A DNA stretch of 64,000 bases from Lelliottia wanjuensis (GCF_030238365.1 NZ_JASSOT010000054.1:124001-188000); one strand, 5' to 3'. Shown: positions 1 through 9,547, counted from the stretch's first letter. Notes: a model not told the origin generated them from the sequence alone. Numbers and translations are program-made.

Positions 1-1267
1 GCGTGGCATCCCACTGCATCGGCGTGCGGCCGTTGTCGCGGGATTTACTCGCCAGAATCGCCAGAAGTTCGTCCGCATCGCGGCCTGTTGCCCGCAGTTC
101 GGCGAACATGTTATGGCTTTCCACATCGCGATAATCGGTGATGCGCGCGAAGTGCGGGTTAGTCATGCCGATCTCTTCGCCCTGATAAATGTACGGCGTG
201 CCCTGCATGCCGTGCAGCACCATCGCCAGCATTTTGGCGGATGCGCTTCGATACTCGCCCTCGTCGCCAAAGCGCGAAACGATGCGCGGCTGATCGTGGT
301 TACACCAGAACAGAGCGTTCCAGGCAACGCCATGCATTCCCTGCTGCCAGTGGCTGAACAGCGTTTTCAGCGCCACGTAATCGGGTTTTGCCAGCGTCCA
401 CTTTTCGCCGTTCGGATAATCGACTTTCAGATGATGGAAGTTAAAGGTCATCGACAGCTCGCGCCCGTCGAGGGCGGCGTACTGCTGGCAATTTTCCAGC
501 GACGTGGAGGACATCTCGCCCACGGTCATCAGGTTGCGCGGGGTGAAGACGTCCCGGCTCATCTCCTGAAGATATTCATGGGCGCGCGGGCCGTCGGTGT
601 AGAAACGGCGGCCATCGCCCAGCGCATCGTTCGGGAAATCCTGGTCCTTGGAGATCAGGTTAATCACGTCGAGACGCAGGCCGTCCACGCCGCGGTCGGC
701 CCAGAATTCGCACACTTTTTTCAGCTCGCTGCGCACCTCCGGGTTTTCCCAGTTCAGATCCGCCTGCTCCGGGGCGAAGAGGTGCAGATAATACTGCTCG
801 CTCTCGGCGTGCCAGCGCCACGCGTTGCCGCCAAACTTGGAGCGCCAGTTGTTCGGAAGCTGGTCCGGCGTGCCGTCGCGCCAGATGTAGAACTCACGGT
901 ACGGGCTTTCTTTATTCAGGGACTCGCGGAACCACGCGTGCTGCGTGGAGGTGTGGTTGAGCACCATGTCGAGCACCAGACGGATGCCGCGCGCGTGGGC
1001 CTGGGCCACCAGCTCGTCAAAATCATCCAGGGTACCGTAGGCCGGATCGATAGCGGTGTAGTTCGCCACGTCGTAACCATTGTCCACCTGCGGGGAGATA
1101 TAGAACGGCGTCAGCCAGATGGCGTCCACGCCGAGGGTTTTCAGGTAGTCCAGACGCTGGGTCACACCGCGTAAATCACCGGTGCCACGCCCGGTGGTGT
1201 CCTGAAAACTCTTTGGGTAAATCTGATAGATGACGCCGTTTTGCCACCAGTGCGGAAGGGTATTCAT
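1..1267 (-). CDS. treC: Trehalose-6-phosphate hydrolase TreC (3' part cut off by window edge)
   Basis: Cytoplasmic GH13 enzyme that hydrolyses trehalose 6-phosphate, the product of PTS uptake, to glucose and glucose 6-phosphate. The reverse strand reads from an ATG at 1267 (MNTLPHWWQNGVIYQIYPKS) and stays open to the window edge, giving 422 residues of a protein that is about 550 long in E. coli. GH13 landmarks are visible in order: DMVLNHTS, GLRLDVINL with the nucleophile Asp, VGEMSS with the acid/base Glu, and CNHDQPR. It lies 51 nt after treB in the same direction, so the two form the treBC operon. Only the C-terminal part is missing, because of the window boundary and not because of a mutation. 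Confidence 0.97.
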   Translation of the reverse strand, partial: MNTLPHWWQNGVIYQIYPKSFQDTTGRGTGDLRGVTQRLDYLKTLGVDAIWLTPFYISPQVDNGYDVANYTAIDPAYGTLDDFDELVAQAHARGIRLVLDMVLNHTSTQHAWFRESLNKESPYREFYIWRDGTPDQLPNNWRSKFGGNAWRWHAESEQYYLHLFAPEQADLNWENPEVRSELKKVCEFWADRGVDGLRLDVINLISKDQDFPNDALGDGRRFYTDGPRAHEYLQEMSRDVFTPRNLMTVGEMSSTSLENCQQYAALDGRELSMTFNFHHLKVDYPNGEKWTLAKPDYVALKTLFSHWQQGMHGVAWNALFWCNHDQPRIVSRFGDEGEYRSASAKMLAMVLHGMQGTPYIYQGEEIGMTNPHFARITDYRDVESHNMFAELRATGRDADELLAILASKSRDNGRTPMQWDAT

Positions 1268-1318
1268 AATGCGTTCCTGCAAATGCGAAGGGGCGCAACT
1301 GCGCCCCGAAAGAAGAAG

Positions 1319-2740
1319 TTAAACAATCTGCAGCGTGCCCTGACGGAACTTGCGCTGATAGATAACAGTGGTCAGCGCCATCGGGACGATAATCGCCACC
1401 GCCATCGCCAGAGCAAAGACCTGCCAGTAGGTCGGCTGAATGGAGAGGATGCCCGGCAGGCCACCCACGCCGATGCCGTTCGCCATCACGCCGTTGAGCC
1501 CACACAGCAGCCCCGCGAGGCCGGAGCCGATCATCGCGCAGAGCATCGGGAAGCGGTACTTCAGGTTGATGCCGTACATCGCCGGTTCGGTCACGCCGAG
1601 ATAGGCGGAGATGGCGGCCGGAACCGAGATTTCACGCTCGTTGTGTTTGCGGCTGACCAGGATAATGCCGGTGACAGCAGACGCCTGCGCAATGTTCGAC
1701 AGGGCGATAATCGGCCAGACCGGCGTGCCGCCGAGGCTCTGAATCATCTGCATGTCGATGGCGAGTGTGGTCTGATGCACGCCGGTAATCACCAGCGGCG
1801 CATAGAGGAAGCCAAACAGCGCGGCGCCAATCGGGGCGAAGCTGCCGGTCATCAGGTGACGCACCGCGAAGGCCACGCCGTCGCCAATCATGCGGCCAAA
1901 CGGACCGATAAAGGCGTGGGCGAGGAACACCGCCAGAATCAACGAACAGACCGGAACGACCACCAGATAGAGGTAATCCGGCACGATGCGTTTCAGGCGG
2001 GTCTCAATAAAGCCCAGCGCCAGACCGGCCAGCAGAGCGGGGATCACCTGCGCCTGATAACCCACTTTGGCGATGGTAAACAGGCCGAAGTTCCACACTT
2101 CCGGTACCTGCTGCCCAAGTAAGTAAGCGTTCATTAACTGCGGAGAGACCAGCGTCACGCCGAGCACGATACCGAGGATCGGCGTCCCGCCCATTTTGCG
2201 CACCGCCGACCAGCAAATCCCGACCGGCAGATAGAAGAAGATCGCCTCGCCAATCAGCCACAGGAAGTCATAGATGCTTTGCAGCGCGGGATACATCTGC
2301 GCCAGGGTTTTGCCGTCGCTCATCGGCACATCGCCGATCACGTTGCGGAAGCCGAGAATCAAGCCTCCGCTGATCAGCGCCGGCAGCAGCGGGAAGAAGA
2401 TCTCCGCGAAGTGGGAGATCAGCTGCTCGTGCCATTTCATATTCTGGCGCGCCGCTTTCTTGGCCTGCTCTTTATCCGCCGTCGAATGCCCGGTGGTCGC
2501 CAGCAGAGCCTGATAGTAATCGCCCACTTCGGTACCAATCACCACCTGGAATTGCCCGGCGTTGGTGAAGCAGCCTTTGACCATCGACAGCTCCTCGATG
2601 GCCTTCGGATTGGCTTTGGCCGGATCGTTCAGCACAAAACGCAGACGGGTAATACAGTGGCTGACGGTGGCGATGTTTTCGCGGCCCCCAACCAGCACGA
2701 TCAGCTGGTCGATATCAGATTGTTTAACTTTGCTCATCAT
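1319..2740 (-). CDS. treB: Trehalose-specific PTS enzyme IIBC TreB
   Basis: Inner-membrane permease that takes up trehalose and phosphorylates it to trehalose 6-phosphate. The protein has 473 residues, the E. coli TreB length. The N-terminal EIIB domain carries the phosphorylated cysteine in IATVSHCITRLRF (Cys29). After a linker at about residues 75-110 comes the EIIC domain with many hydrophobic helices and the substrate-site segments GVHQTTLAIDMQ and GVTEPAMYGINLKYRF. It is first in the operon with treC. A perfect palindrome at 2812-2823 lies upstream, so repression by TreR, encoded by the next gene, is expected. Confidence 0.98.
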   Translation of the reverse strand: MMSKVKQSDIDQLIVLVGGRENIATVSHCITRLRFVLNDPAKANPKAIEELSMVKGCFTNAGQFQVVIGTEVGDYYQALLATTGHSTADKEQAKKAARQNMKWHEQLISHFAEIFFPLLPALISGGLILGFRNVIGDVPMSDGKTLAQMYPALQSIYDFLWLIGEAIFFYLPVGICWSAVRKMGGTPILGIVLGVTLVSPQLMNAYLLGQQVPEVWNFGLFTIAKVGYQAQVIPALLAGLALGFIETRLKRIVPDYLYLVVVPVCSLILAVFLAHAFIGPFGRMIGDGVAFAVRHLMTGSFAPIGAALFGFLYAPLVITGVHQTTLAIDMQMIQSLGGTPVWPIIALSNIAQASAVTGIILVSRKHNEREISVPAAISAYLGVTEPAMYGINLKYRFPMLCAMIGSGLAGLLCGLNGVMANGIGVGGLPGILSIQPTYWQVFALAMAVAIIVPMALTTVIYQRKFRQGTLQIV

Positions 2741-2811
2741 GAAGCCTCATGACAGATGTGGAGGGTAATAACCTGGACGCAAGCCTACTCTTTGAGCGAC
2801 ACGGTGAAAAT

Positions 2812-2823
2812 GGGAACGTTCCC
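2812..2823. promoter_or_regulatory. TreR operator (perfect palindrome GGGAACGTTCCC)
   Basis: A 12-bp perfect palindrome, GGGAACGTTCCC, sits 72 bp upstream of the treB start and between treR and treB. It has the form of a LacI-family operator with a central CG and matches the known TreR site of E. coli treBC. That TreR binds it is inference from position and similarity. Confidence 0.8.
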
Positions 2824-2862
2824 GAAATCAGGCGAGGATCACAATAATCCGTTTTACGAGGG

Positions 2863-3810
2863 TTAAGAGAGGTGGGCTGGAATGACGATCTGGCGTGGCT
2901 CGCTGCGCCCGTTAATTTGCTCGATCAGCTGCATCGCCGCCTGACGGCCCGCTTCGGCGTAGCCCGGATCGACGGTGACAATCTCCGGATGGAGGAACTT
3001 CATCAGCGGCGTGCTGCCCACGCTCGCGAGCTGGACGCTGTCGATGCGCTGCTCCTGCAAATACTTGCTGGCTCCCAGCGCGAGGGTATCGGTGGCGCAG
3101 ATCAGCGCCGTGGTTTGCGGGGTCAACACGCTCGCCACCTGATCGTAGCCCTGTTTCATCGCCAGGCCGGGCAGGGAGGCAACCGCCGGAAGCGCGTGCT
3201 GCTTACAAAATGCGAGATAGGCTTCGTGGCGGCGCTTGCCGGTGGTGACGTCGCTGTGCGGCACGCCGAGGAAGCTGATGTGGCGATGGCCCTGCTCGTA
3301 CAGGCGCTGCATCAGGGTGAGGATCGCCCCTTCGTCGTCGTAACAGACCGAAGCAAATCCGCTGGCGTCGCGGGCCAGCAGCACCAATGAGGACTGCCAG
3401 GGTTTCAGCGTTTCGTCTTTAATGCCGGTAAAACCAAACAGCACTACGCCGTCGATATTGCGTCGTTGCAGCATCCCCAGATGCTCTTCCACCAACGATG
3501 GCGAGAACTGGCTCTCCATCATGATCGGATCGTAGCCCTGCTCGTAAAACGCGGGGAGCATGGTTTGCACCGCCAGGTTTTCCGACAGGGAATCGAGACG
3601 CGAAACAATGATGGCGACTACTTTGTCGCTCTGTCCGCGCATGGCGCGCGCGGAGCGGGAAGGGGAAAAACCGTGCTGATTCATGACCGCCTCGACGCGT
3701 TCGCGCGTGCGTTCGCTGACGCCACTTTCGTTGTTCAGTACGCGCGACACGGTGGATTTCCCCACGCCGCTTAAACGGGCGATGTCTTTAATGGTCAGGC
3801 GGTTCTGCAT
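2863..3810 (-). CDS. treR: Trehalose operon repressor TreR (LacI family)
   Basis: DNA-binding repressor of treBC, induced by trehalose 6-phosphate. The protein has 315 residues. The N-terminal LacI helix-turn-helix is clear (IKDIARLSGVGKSTVSRVLN), followed by the hinge segment with SRSARAMRGQ and a periplasmic-binding-protein-like effector domain to the end. It is transcribed in the same direction as treB but is separated from it by 122 bp containing the operator, as in E. coli. The opposite side faces mgtA. Confidence 0.97.
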   Translation of the reverse strand: MQNRLTIKDIARLSGVGKSTVSRVLNNESGVSERTRERVEAVMNQHGFSPSRSARAMRGQSDKVVAIIVSRLDSLSENLAVQTMLPAFYEQGYDPIMMESQFSPSLVEEHLGMLQRRNIDGVVLFGFTGIKDETLKPWQSSLVLLARDASGFASVCYDDEGAILTLMQRLYEQGHRHISFLGVPHSDVTTGKRRHEAYLAFCKQHALPAVASLPGLAMKQGYDQVASVLTPQTTALICATDTLALGASKYLQEQRIDSVQLASVGSTPLMKFLHPEIVTVDPGYAEAGRQAAMQLIEQINGRSEPRQIVIPAHLS

Positions 3811-3941
3811 CCTTTATTCCCTGTAACGGCGGCAAGTCGTCAATTGAGACTACTGCTTACGATTTAATTCGCAATGAGCAAAGTCTGGTATATGTACGGT
3901 TTAAATCTGCGGGCGTATCATACCGCCCGAATCGCTACTAA

Positions 3942-4205
3942 AGGTATGGTTAAAACACGATACTGCGCCGCGATTAACCCTTTTTTTACTTACCGGAGGC
4001 CGTATGGATCCCGATCCCACACCTCTCCAGCAATGGAGTTTAAGTACTTTCCGGTAAGCCAGTCGTCCTCTAACTGTCTCGCCGGTGATGTGAGGCAGTG
4101 ACATCTCAATGTTCCTGCTATAAAAATTTAAGTGCCATTCAGGTACCGCCTTGTTGCGCCTGAAGGTAACACTGCGTCCGCCTTTGCGGATGCGGGGGAC
4201 TTTTT
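3942..4205 (+). promoter_or_regulatory. mgtA 5' leader (Mg2+/proline-responsive region)
   Basis: About 260 nt precede mgtA, the size of the leader known in Salmonella and E. coli; the left limit here is set only by that analogy. It contains the leader peptide gene at 4004-4057 and, just before the mgtA start, a GC-rich stem (TCCGC-CTTT-GCGGA, about 4176-4190) followed by GGGGGAC and a run of five T directly before the ATG. In relatives the leader controls elongation into mgtA by Mg2+ sensing, Rho and leader-peptide translation. Upstream, one GGTTTA (about 3898-3903) resembles a PhoP half-site, but I see no second half at proper spacing. An imperfect hairpin lies at 3910-3929. Confidence 0.7.
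4004..4057 (+). CDS. mgtL: MgtL leader peptide (17 aa)
   Basis: A short open frame encodes MDPDPTPLQQWSLSTFR and stops, with a strong Shine-Dalgarno (CCGGAGG) a few bases upstream. Salmonella and E. coli MgtL has the same length and the same proline-rich start (M-E-P-D-P-T-P-L). Known role: slow translation of the acidic/proline codons under low Mg2+ or low proline changes leader folding and lets transcription continue into mgtA. The N-terminal acidic and proline codons are kept here, while the basic middle of the classical peptide is replaced by Q-Q-W-S. Identity rests on position, length and the first eight residues. Confidence 0.88.
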   Translation: MDPDPTPLQQWSLSTFR

Positions 4206-6914
4206 ATGCTGAAAAATATCACCCAGCAGCTGCTTGCTCAGCTTCACCGCCACCTGCCGCGCCGTCTCGTTCAGCGCGATCCGCTACCTAACGCTAAAAA
4301 TCTGGCCGGGGCCGCCATTCCGCCCACGCTGACGGAACATTGCCTCAAAGCCGCCGCGATGGACGAAAACGAAGTCTGGCGCGCCTTCGGCGGTCACCCG
4401 GAAGGGCTGAACGCGGCGGAAGTGGAAAAAACACGCGCCGAGCACGGCGACAACCAAATCCCGGCGCAAAAACCGGCTCCGTGGTTTGTCCATCTCTGGC
4501 TCTGCTATCGCAACCCGTTCAACCTGCTGTTGACCGTGCTGGCGATCATCTCTTACGCCACTGAAGATCTGTTTGCCGCAGGCGTCATCGCGCTGATGGT
4601 GGCGATCTCCACGATGCTCAACTTCATTCAGGAAGCGCGCTCCACCCGTGCGGCGGATGCCCTGAAAGCGATGGTCAGCAACACCGCCACCGTCCAGCGC
4701 GTCATCAATGAGAAGGGCGAAAGCGCCTGGCTCGAGCTGCCTATCGATCAGCTGGTGGTGGGCGACATTATCAAGCTGGCGGCGGGAGACATGATCCCGG
4801 CGGACCTGCGCGTGGTGCAGGCCCGCGATCTGTTCGTTGCTCAGGCGTCCCTGACCGGTGAATCACTGCCGGTTGAGAAAGTGGCGCGCAGCCGCGACCC
4901 GCAGCAAACCAACCCGCTCGAAAGCGATACCCTGTGCTTCATGGGTACCACCGTGGTGAGCGGCACCGCGCAGGCGATCGTCATTGCCACGGGCGGCAAT
5001 ACCTGGTTCGGACAGCTGGCCGGGCGCGTCAGCGAGCAGGAAAGCGAGCCGAATGCGTTCCAGAAAGGCATCGGTCGCGTCAGCATGCTGCTGATCCGCT
5101 TCATGATGGTGATGACGCCTGTCGTATTGCTCATCAACGGCTACACCAAAGGCGACTGGTGGGAAGCGGCGCTGTTTGCCCTCTCCGTAGCGGTCGGCCT
5201 GACGCCGGAAATGCTGCCGATGATTGTCACCTCCACGCTGGCGCGCGGGGCGGTAAAACTCTCCAAACAGAAAGTGATTGTGAAACACCTCGACGCCATT
5301 CAGAACTTTGGCGCGATGGATATTCTCTGCACCGATAAAACCGGCACCCTGACGCAGGATAAAATTGTGCTGGAGAATCATACGGATGTCTCTGGCAAAG
5401 TCAGCGAACGCGTGCTGCAAACCGCGTGGCTGAACAGCCACTACCAGACCGGGCTGAAAAACCTGCTGGACGTCGCGGTGCTGGAAGGGGTGGACGAGGA
5501 TTCTGCGCGCACGCTCTCAACGCGCTGGCAAAAAGTGGATGAGATCCCGTTCGACTTCGAGCGTCGCCGCATGTCGGTGGTGGTGAGCGAGCAGGCGGAT
5601 GTGCATCAGCTGATCTGCAAAGGGGCGCTGCAGGAGGTCCTCAATGTCTCTACCCAGGTGCGTCATAACGGTGAAATCGTGCCGCTGGACGACACCATGC
5701 TGCGCCGCATCAAACGCGTCACCGATAACCTGAACCGTCAGGGGCTGCGCGTAGTGGCAGTCGCCAGCAAATTCCTGCCGGGCCGCGAAGGGGATTATCA
5801 TCGTGTCGATGAGTCGGATCTGATCCTCGAAGGGTACATTGCCTTCCTCGATCCACCGAAAGAGACCACGGCACCGGCGCTGAAAGCGCTGAAAGCCTCC
5901 GGCATCACCGTGAAAATCCTCACCGGCGACAGTGAGCTGGTGGCAGCGAAAGTGTGCCATGAAGTGGGGCTGGATGCGGGTGAGGTGGTGACGGGCAGCG
6001 ACATCGAAACGCTCTCCGACGACGAACTGGCTGCGCTTGCCAAAACCACCACCTTGTTTGTGCGCCTGACGCCGATGCATAAAGAGCGCATCGTGACCCT
6101 GTTGCGCCGCGAAGGGCACGTGGTCGGCTTTATGGGCGACGGCATCAACGATGCCCCGGCGCTGCGCGCGGCAGATATCGGGATTTCCGTTGACGGTGCG
6201 GTCGATATTGCGCGTGAAGCGGCCGATATCATCCTGCTGGAAAAGAGCCTGATGGTGCTGGAAGAGGGCGTGATCGAAGGGCGTCGCACCTTCGCCAACA
6301 TGCTGAAATACATCAAAATGACCGCCAGCTCTAACTTCGGTAACGTCTTCAGCGTGCTGGTGGCGAGCGCCTTCCTGCCGTTCCTGCCGATGCTGCCGCT
6401 GCACCTGCTGATTCAGAACCTGATGTATGACGTCTCCCAGGTGGCGATCCCGTTTGATAACGTTGATGACGAACAGATTCAAAAACCGCAGCGCTGGAAC
6501 CCGTCCGATCTCGGTCGTTTCATGCTGTTCTTTGGCCCGATCAGCTCGATCTTCGACATTCTGACCTTCTGCCTGATGTGGTTTGTGTTCCACGCCAACA
6601 CGCCGGAACACCAGACCCTGTTCCAGTCCGGCTGGTTCGTGGTCGGCCTGCTGTCGCAGACGCTGATTGTGCATATGATTCGTACGCGCCGTATTCCGTT
6701 CATCCAGAGCCGCGCCGCGTGGCCGCTGATCATCATGACCGGCGTGGTGATGGTGCTGGGCATCGCGCTGCCGTTCTCACCGCTGGCGAGCTACCTCAGC
6801 CTGCAGGCGCTGCCGCTGAGCTACTTCCCATGGCTGGTGGCAATTCTGGCGGGCTACATGGTCCTGACCCAGATGGTGAAAGGGTTCTATAGCCGTCGGT
6901 ATGGTTGGCAGTAA
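4206..6914 (+). CDS. mgtA: Mg2+-importing P-type ATPase MgtA
   Basis: Inner-membrane P3B-type ATPase that imports Mg2+ under Mg2+ limitation. The protein has 902 residues (898 in E. coli). Visible parts in order: a cytoplasmic N-terminus, a first membrane pair at about 100-145, an actuator domain with ASLTGESLPVEK, the phosphorylation motif DKTGTLTQ with the phospho-Asp at residue 377, a nucleotide-binding domain with KGALQEV, the hinge MGDGINDAPALR, and a C-terminal block of hydrophobic helices. It stands alone after treR in the opposite direction. Expression should depend on PhoPQ and the leader. A BIME-type repeat follows the stop codon. Confidence 0.98.
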   Translation: MLKNITQQLLAQLHRHLPRRLVQRDPLPNAKNLAGAAIPPTLTEHCLKAAAMDENEVWRAFGGHPEGLNAAEVEKTRAEHGDNQIPAQKPAPWFVHLWLCYRNPFNLLLTVLAIISYATEDLFAAGVIALMVAISTMLNFIQEARSTRAADALKAMVSNTATVQRVINEKGESAWLELPIDQLVVGDIIKLAAGDMIPADLRVVQARDLFVAQASLTGESLPVEKVARSRDPQQTNPLESDTLCFMGTTVVSGTAQAIVIATGGNTWFGQLAGRVSEQESEPNAFQKGIGRVSMLLIRFMMVMTPVVLLINGYTKGDWWEAALFALSVAVGLTPEMLPMIVTSTLARGAVKLSKQKVIVKHLDAIQNFGAMDILCTDKTGTLTQDKIVLENHTDVSGKVSERVLQTAWLNSHYQTGLKNLLDVAVLEGVDEDSARTLSTRWQKVDEIPFDFERRRMSVVVSEQADVHQLICKGALQEVLNVSTQVRHNGEIVPLDDTMLRRIKRVTDNLNRQGLRVVAVASKFLPGREGDYHRVDESDLILEGYIAFLDPPKETTAPALKALKASGITVKILTGDSELVAAKVCHEVGLDAGEVVTGSDIETLSDDELAALAKTTTLFVRLTPMHKERIVTLLRREGHVVGFMGDGINDAPALRAADIGISVDGAVDIAREAADIILLEKSLMVLEEGVIEGRRTFANMLKYIKMTASSNFGNVFSVLVASAFLPFLPMLPLHLLIQNLMYDVSQVAIPFDNVDDEQIQKPQRWNPSDLGRFMLFFGPISSIFDILTFCLMWFVFHANTPEHQTLFQSGWFVVGLLSQTLIVHMIRTRRIPFIQSRAAWPLIIMTGVVMVLGIALPFSPLASYLSLQALPLSYFPWLVAILAGYMVLTQMVKGFYSRRYGWQ

Positions 6915-6921
6915 GGTTTTT

Positions 6922-6998
6922 CCCCTCACCCTAACCCTCTCCCAAAGGGAGAGGGGACTTTGACTCCCTCTCCCCGTGGGAGAGGGCCGGGGTGAGGG
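6922..6998. repeat. BIME-like palindromic repeat, copy 1 (CCCTCACCC type)
   Basis: Two facing palindromes: CCCTCACCCTAACCCTCTCCC with GGGAGAGGGG, then CCCTCTCCC with GGGAGAGGGCCGGGGTGAGGG. Near-identical units occur at 17238-17314 and 20600-20687. It lies immediately after mgtA and can form a long hairpin, so it may protect or terminate the mgtA transcript, as REP/BIME elements do. Confidence 0.85.
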
Positions 6999-7161
6999 CA
7001 TCAGGCCGCACAACACTGAGCCGCCACCCGGCAAAATAGCCTTCCTCCCAAATTCCCCAACCTGTGATCCCCGTCATGCGCTGTGCTTGACGACAATTTA
7101 TACGCATGTTAACAAAATGTTTTGTCTGTTTTTGGCCCGTCAAATTCTGATAAGGAACATT

Positions 7162-9546
7162 ATGTTACGTCTTAGCCTCATCACCGCCGGGCTGTTGCTC
7201 GGCACCTCTGCGCTGGCCGCTCCGGCAGGCGATCTGCCGTTAATGCCCTGGCCCGCACACGTTGAACGTCCTGCGAAACAGGGCGCACTGATCCTCAGCG
7301 ATAACCTCTCCGTCAGCATCAGCGGGGACGATCTGGGCGATGCCGCGAACCGTCTGCGCCAGCGCATTGCGCTGCAAACCGGCTGGACGCTCCAGCCTCA
7401 GGCCGACAGACCCGAAAAGCCGACTATTACGATTTCTATCGCCAAAAAAGTGAAGCCGCAGCCGCTGCCGGACAGCGATGAAAGCTACAAACTCACCGTG
7501 GATGCGAACGGCGTGAACCTCACCGCCAATACGCGCTTCGGCGCGCTGCGCGGGATGGAAACCCTGCTCCAGCTGATTCAAAACGGTGCCGAAAACACCT
7601 CGATTCCATGGGTGTCGATTGACGACTCCCCGCGCTTCCCGTGGCGCGGTCTGCTGCTCGATTCGGCGCGCCACTTCGTCCCGCTGGAGGACATCAAACG
7701 TCAGATCGACGGCATGGCGGCGGCGAAGCTGAACGTCCTGCACTGGCATCTGACGGACGATCAGGGCTGGCGGTTTACCTCGAAGCGCTACCCTAAACTG
7801 ACCCAGCTCGCCAGCGACGGGCTGTTCTACACGCCAGAGCAGATGCGCGACGTGGTGCGCTACGCCACCGCGCGTGGTATTCGCGTGGTGCCGGAGATCG
7901 ACATGCCGGGTCATGCGTCGGCGATTGCCGTGGCCTATCCGGAGCTGATGAGCGCGCCGGGACCCTATGAGATGGAGCGCCACTGGGGCGTGTTAAAACC
8001 AGTTCTTGACCCTACCAAAGACGCGACCTACACCTTTGCCGACGCGATGGTCAGCGAACTGGCGGCGATCTTCCCCGATCCGTACCTGCACATCGGCGGC
8101 GATGAAGTCGACGATACCCAGTGGAAAAACAACACCGCCATTCAGCAGTTTATGCGCGACAACAAACTCGCCGACAGCCACGCGCTGCAGGCGTATTTCA
8201 ACCGCAAACTGGAAACCCTTCTTGAGAAACATCATCGGCAGATGGTCGGCTGGGACGAGATCTATCATCCGGACCTGCCGAAAAGCATTCTGATCCAGTC
8301 CTGGCAGGGGCAGGACGCCCTCGGCGAGGTGGCGAAACACGGCTATAAAGGCATTCTCTCCACCGGTTTTTACCTCGATCAGCCGCAGTCCACGGCCTAT
8401 CACTATCGTAATGAGATTGTGCCGCAGGGCTTAAACGGCATGGATATCATCGCCGATTCCGACAGCGCCCAGAGCTGGACTTTCTCCATGCCGCGCCTGA
8501 AAGGCAAACCGGTCGAGGGCAGCTTTACCCTGGTGAAAGGGGTTTCCGGCTGGCGCGGATTCATCGATTTCAGCGGCAAATCCCGCCGCGCGGTGGACAA
8601 CATCGAATGGCGCGACGACAACCAGGTGAGCTTCACCGTCGACACCTGGATGGGTGAAACGCGCCCGGTGGTGAATGTGTCGGACGACAAACTCACCGGC
8701 TATTTCCTGGTCGGCAACGCCCGCTACCCGATCTCCGGCGCGCGTCTCAATGAGGTGCCGGAAGGCATTCAGCCGACGGTGCCAGATGCCGATCAGCAGG
8801 CCAACCTGCTCGGCGGCGAAGCGGCGCTGTGGGCAGAAAACGTGATTGCCCCGGTTCTGGATATCAAACTCTGGCCGCGCGCGTTTGCGGTGGCGGAGCG
8901 CCTGTGGTCGGCGCAGGACGTGAAGGATATCGACAACATGTACACCCGTTTGCAGGCGATGGACAGCTGGACGACGGTGTCGGTCGGGCTGCAACAGCAC
9001 AGCCAGCAGCAGGCGCAGTTCACCCGTCTGGCGAATAACGCCGACACGGTGCCACTGCAGATCCTCGCTCAGGCCGTGGAGCCTGCGCAGTATTACACCC
9101 GTCAGCACCTGAAATTCCAGGCCGGGAATTATCATCAGTTTGAGCCGCTAAACCGCTACGCCGACGCACTGACCGCCGAGAGCGCCACGGTCCGTCAAAT
9201 GGATAAGTGGGTCGAGCGGTTGGTAAGCGACGCGGAAGATACGGAAAGCGCGGAAGCGCTGCGCCATGTCTTCACCCGCTGGCAGAACAACACCAGCGAC
9301 GCGCTGGCGCTGAGTGAGAGCAACTATCAGCTGAAGGCCATCAAACCGGTGATTCAGGAAGTGGACAAACTGGCGTCGATCGGCCTGCGTCTGACGGATC
9401 TGGTGGCGCGTCAGGGGACGCTGGATGATAAGGAGATCGCCTCGATTCAGAGCGAGCTGGATAACGCGGCGAAGATTCAGGATGAGGTGGTGATTGCGGC
9501 GGTTTATCCGCTGGAGAAGTTGCTTAGGGCGACGCGGAATCAGTAG
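7162..9546 (+). CDS. Exported beta-N-acetylhexosaminidase, GH20
   Basis: Glycoside hydrolase expected to remove terminal N-acetylglucosamine/galactosamine residues, for example from chitin oligomers, in the periplasm or outside. I chose the ATG at 7162: it follows AAGGA and begins a clear signal peptide (MLRLSLITAGLLLGTSALA, cut before APAGD). The longer open frame from 6976 only runs through the repeat. The protein has 794 residues: a GH20b-type domain (about 30-160), then the catalytic barrel with WHLTDDQGWR and HIGGDEVDD (catalytic Asp314-Glu315), an inserted beta-rich segment (about 430-530), the remaining barrel with GGEAALWAENV, and a helical tail. A strong terminator follows. It resembles the chitobiase/Hex family, but the exact substrate is not shown. 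Confidence 0.93.
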   Translation: MLRLSLITAGLLLGTSALAAPAGDLPLMPWPAHVERPAKQGALILSDNLSVSISGDDLGDAANRLRQRIALQTGWTLQPQADRPEKPTITISIAKKVKPQPLPDSDESYKLTVDANGVNLTANTRFGALRGMETLLQLIQNGAENTSIPWVSIDDSPRFPWRGLLLDSARHFVPLEDIKRQIDGMAAAKLNVLHWHLTDDQGWRFTSKRYPKLTQLASDGLFYTPEQMRDVVRYATARGIRVVPEIDMPGHASAIAVAYPELMSAPGPYEMERHWGVLKPVLDPTKDATYTFADAMVSELAAIFPDPYLHIGGDEVDDTQWKNNTAIQQFMRDNKLADSHALQAYFNRKLETLLEKHHRQMVGWDEIYHPDLPKSILIQSWQGQDALGEVAKHGYKGILSTGFYLDQPQSTAYHYRNEIVPQGLNGMDIIADSDSAQSWTFSMPRLKGKPVEGSFTLVKGVSGWRGFIDFSGKSRRAVDNIEWRDDNQVSFTVDTWMGETRPVVNVSDDKLTGYFLVGNARYPISGARLNEVPEGIQPTVPDADQQANLLGGEAALWAENVIAPVLDIKLWPRAFAVAERLWSAQDVKDIDNMYTRLQAMDSWTTVSVGLQQHSQQQAQFTRLANNADTVPLQILAQAVEPAQYYTRQHLKFQAGNYHQFEPLNRYADALTAESATVRQMDKWVERLVSDAEDTESAEALRHVFTRWQNNTSDALALSESNYQLKAIKPVIQEVDKLASIGLRLTDLVARQGTLDDKEIASIQSELDNAAKIQDEVVIAAVYPLEKLLRATRNQ

Positions 9547-9547
9547 G
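9481..9547 (+). repeat. Direct repeat copy 1: 3' end of the hexosaminidase gene
   Basis: The last ~66 bp of the GH20 gene recur in the same orientation at 10564-10629 with about seven differences and one missing base. The two copies bracket the terminator and the two minus-strand genes at 9606-10389. The arrangement suggests a cassette that arrived with, or was inserted by recombination at, the 3' end of this gene. Confidence 0.85.

Noticed and set aside
3895-3960. PhoP box upstream of mgtA
   Set aside because: Only one GGTTTA half is clear and no second half occurs at the 11-bp period, so I did not list it as a feature.
5517-6674. Long minus-strand open frame inside mgtA
   Set aside because: GC-rich codon-bias shadow of mgtA; the translation is His/Gln/Arg-rich without domain structure.
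6976-7161. N-terminal extension of the hexosaminidase frame
   Set aside because: It translates the BIME repeat and has no ribosome site; the signal peptide and AAGGA place the start at 7162.
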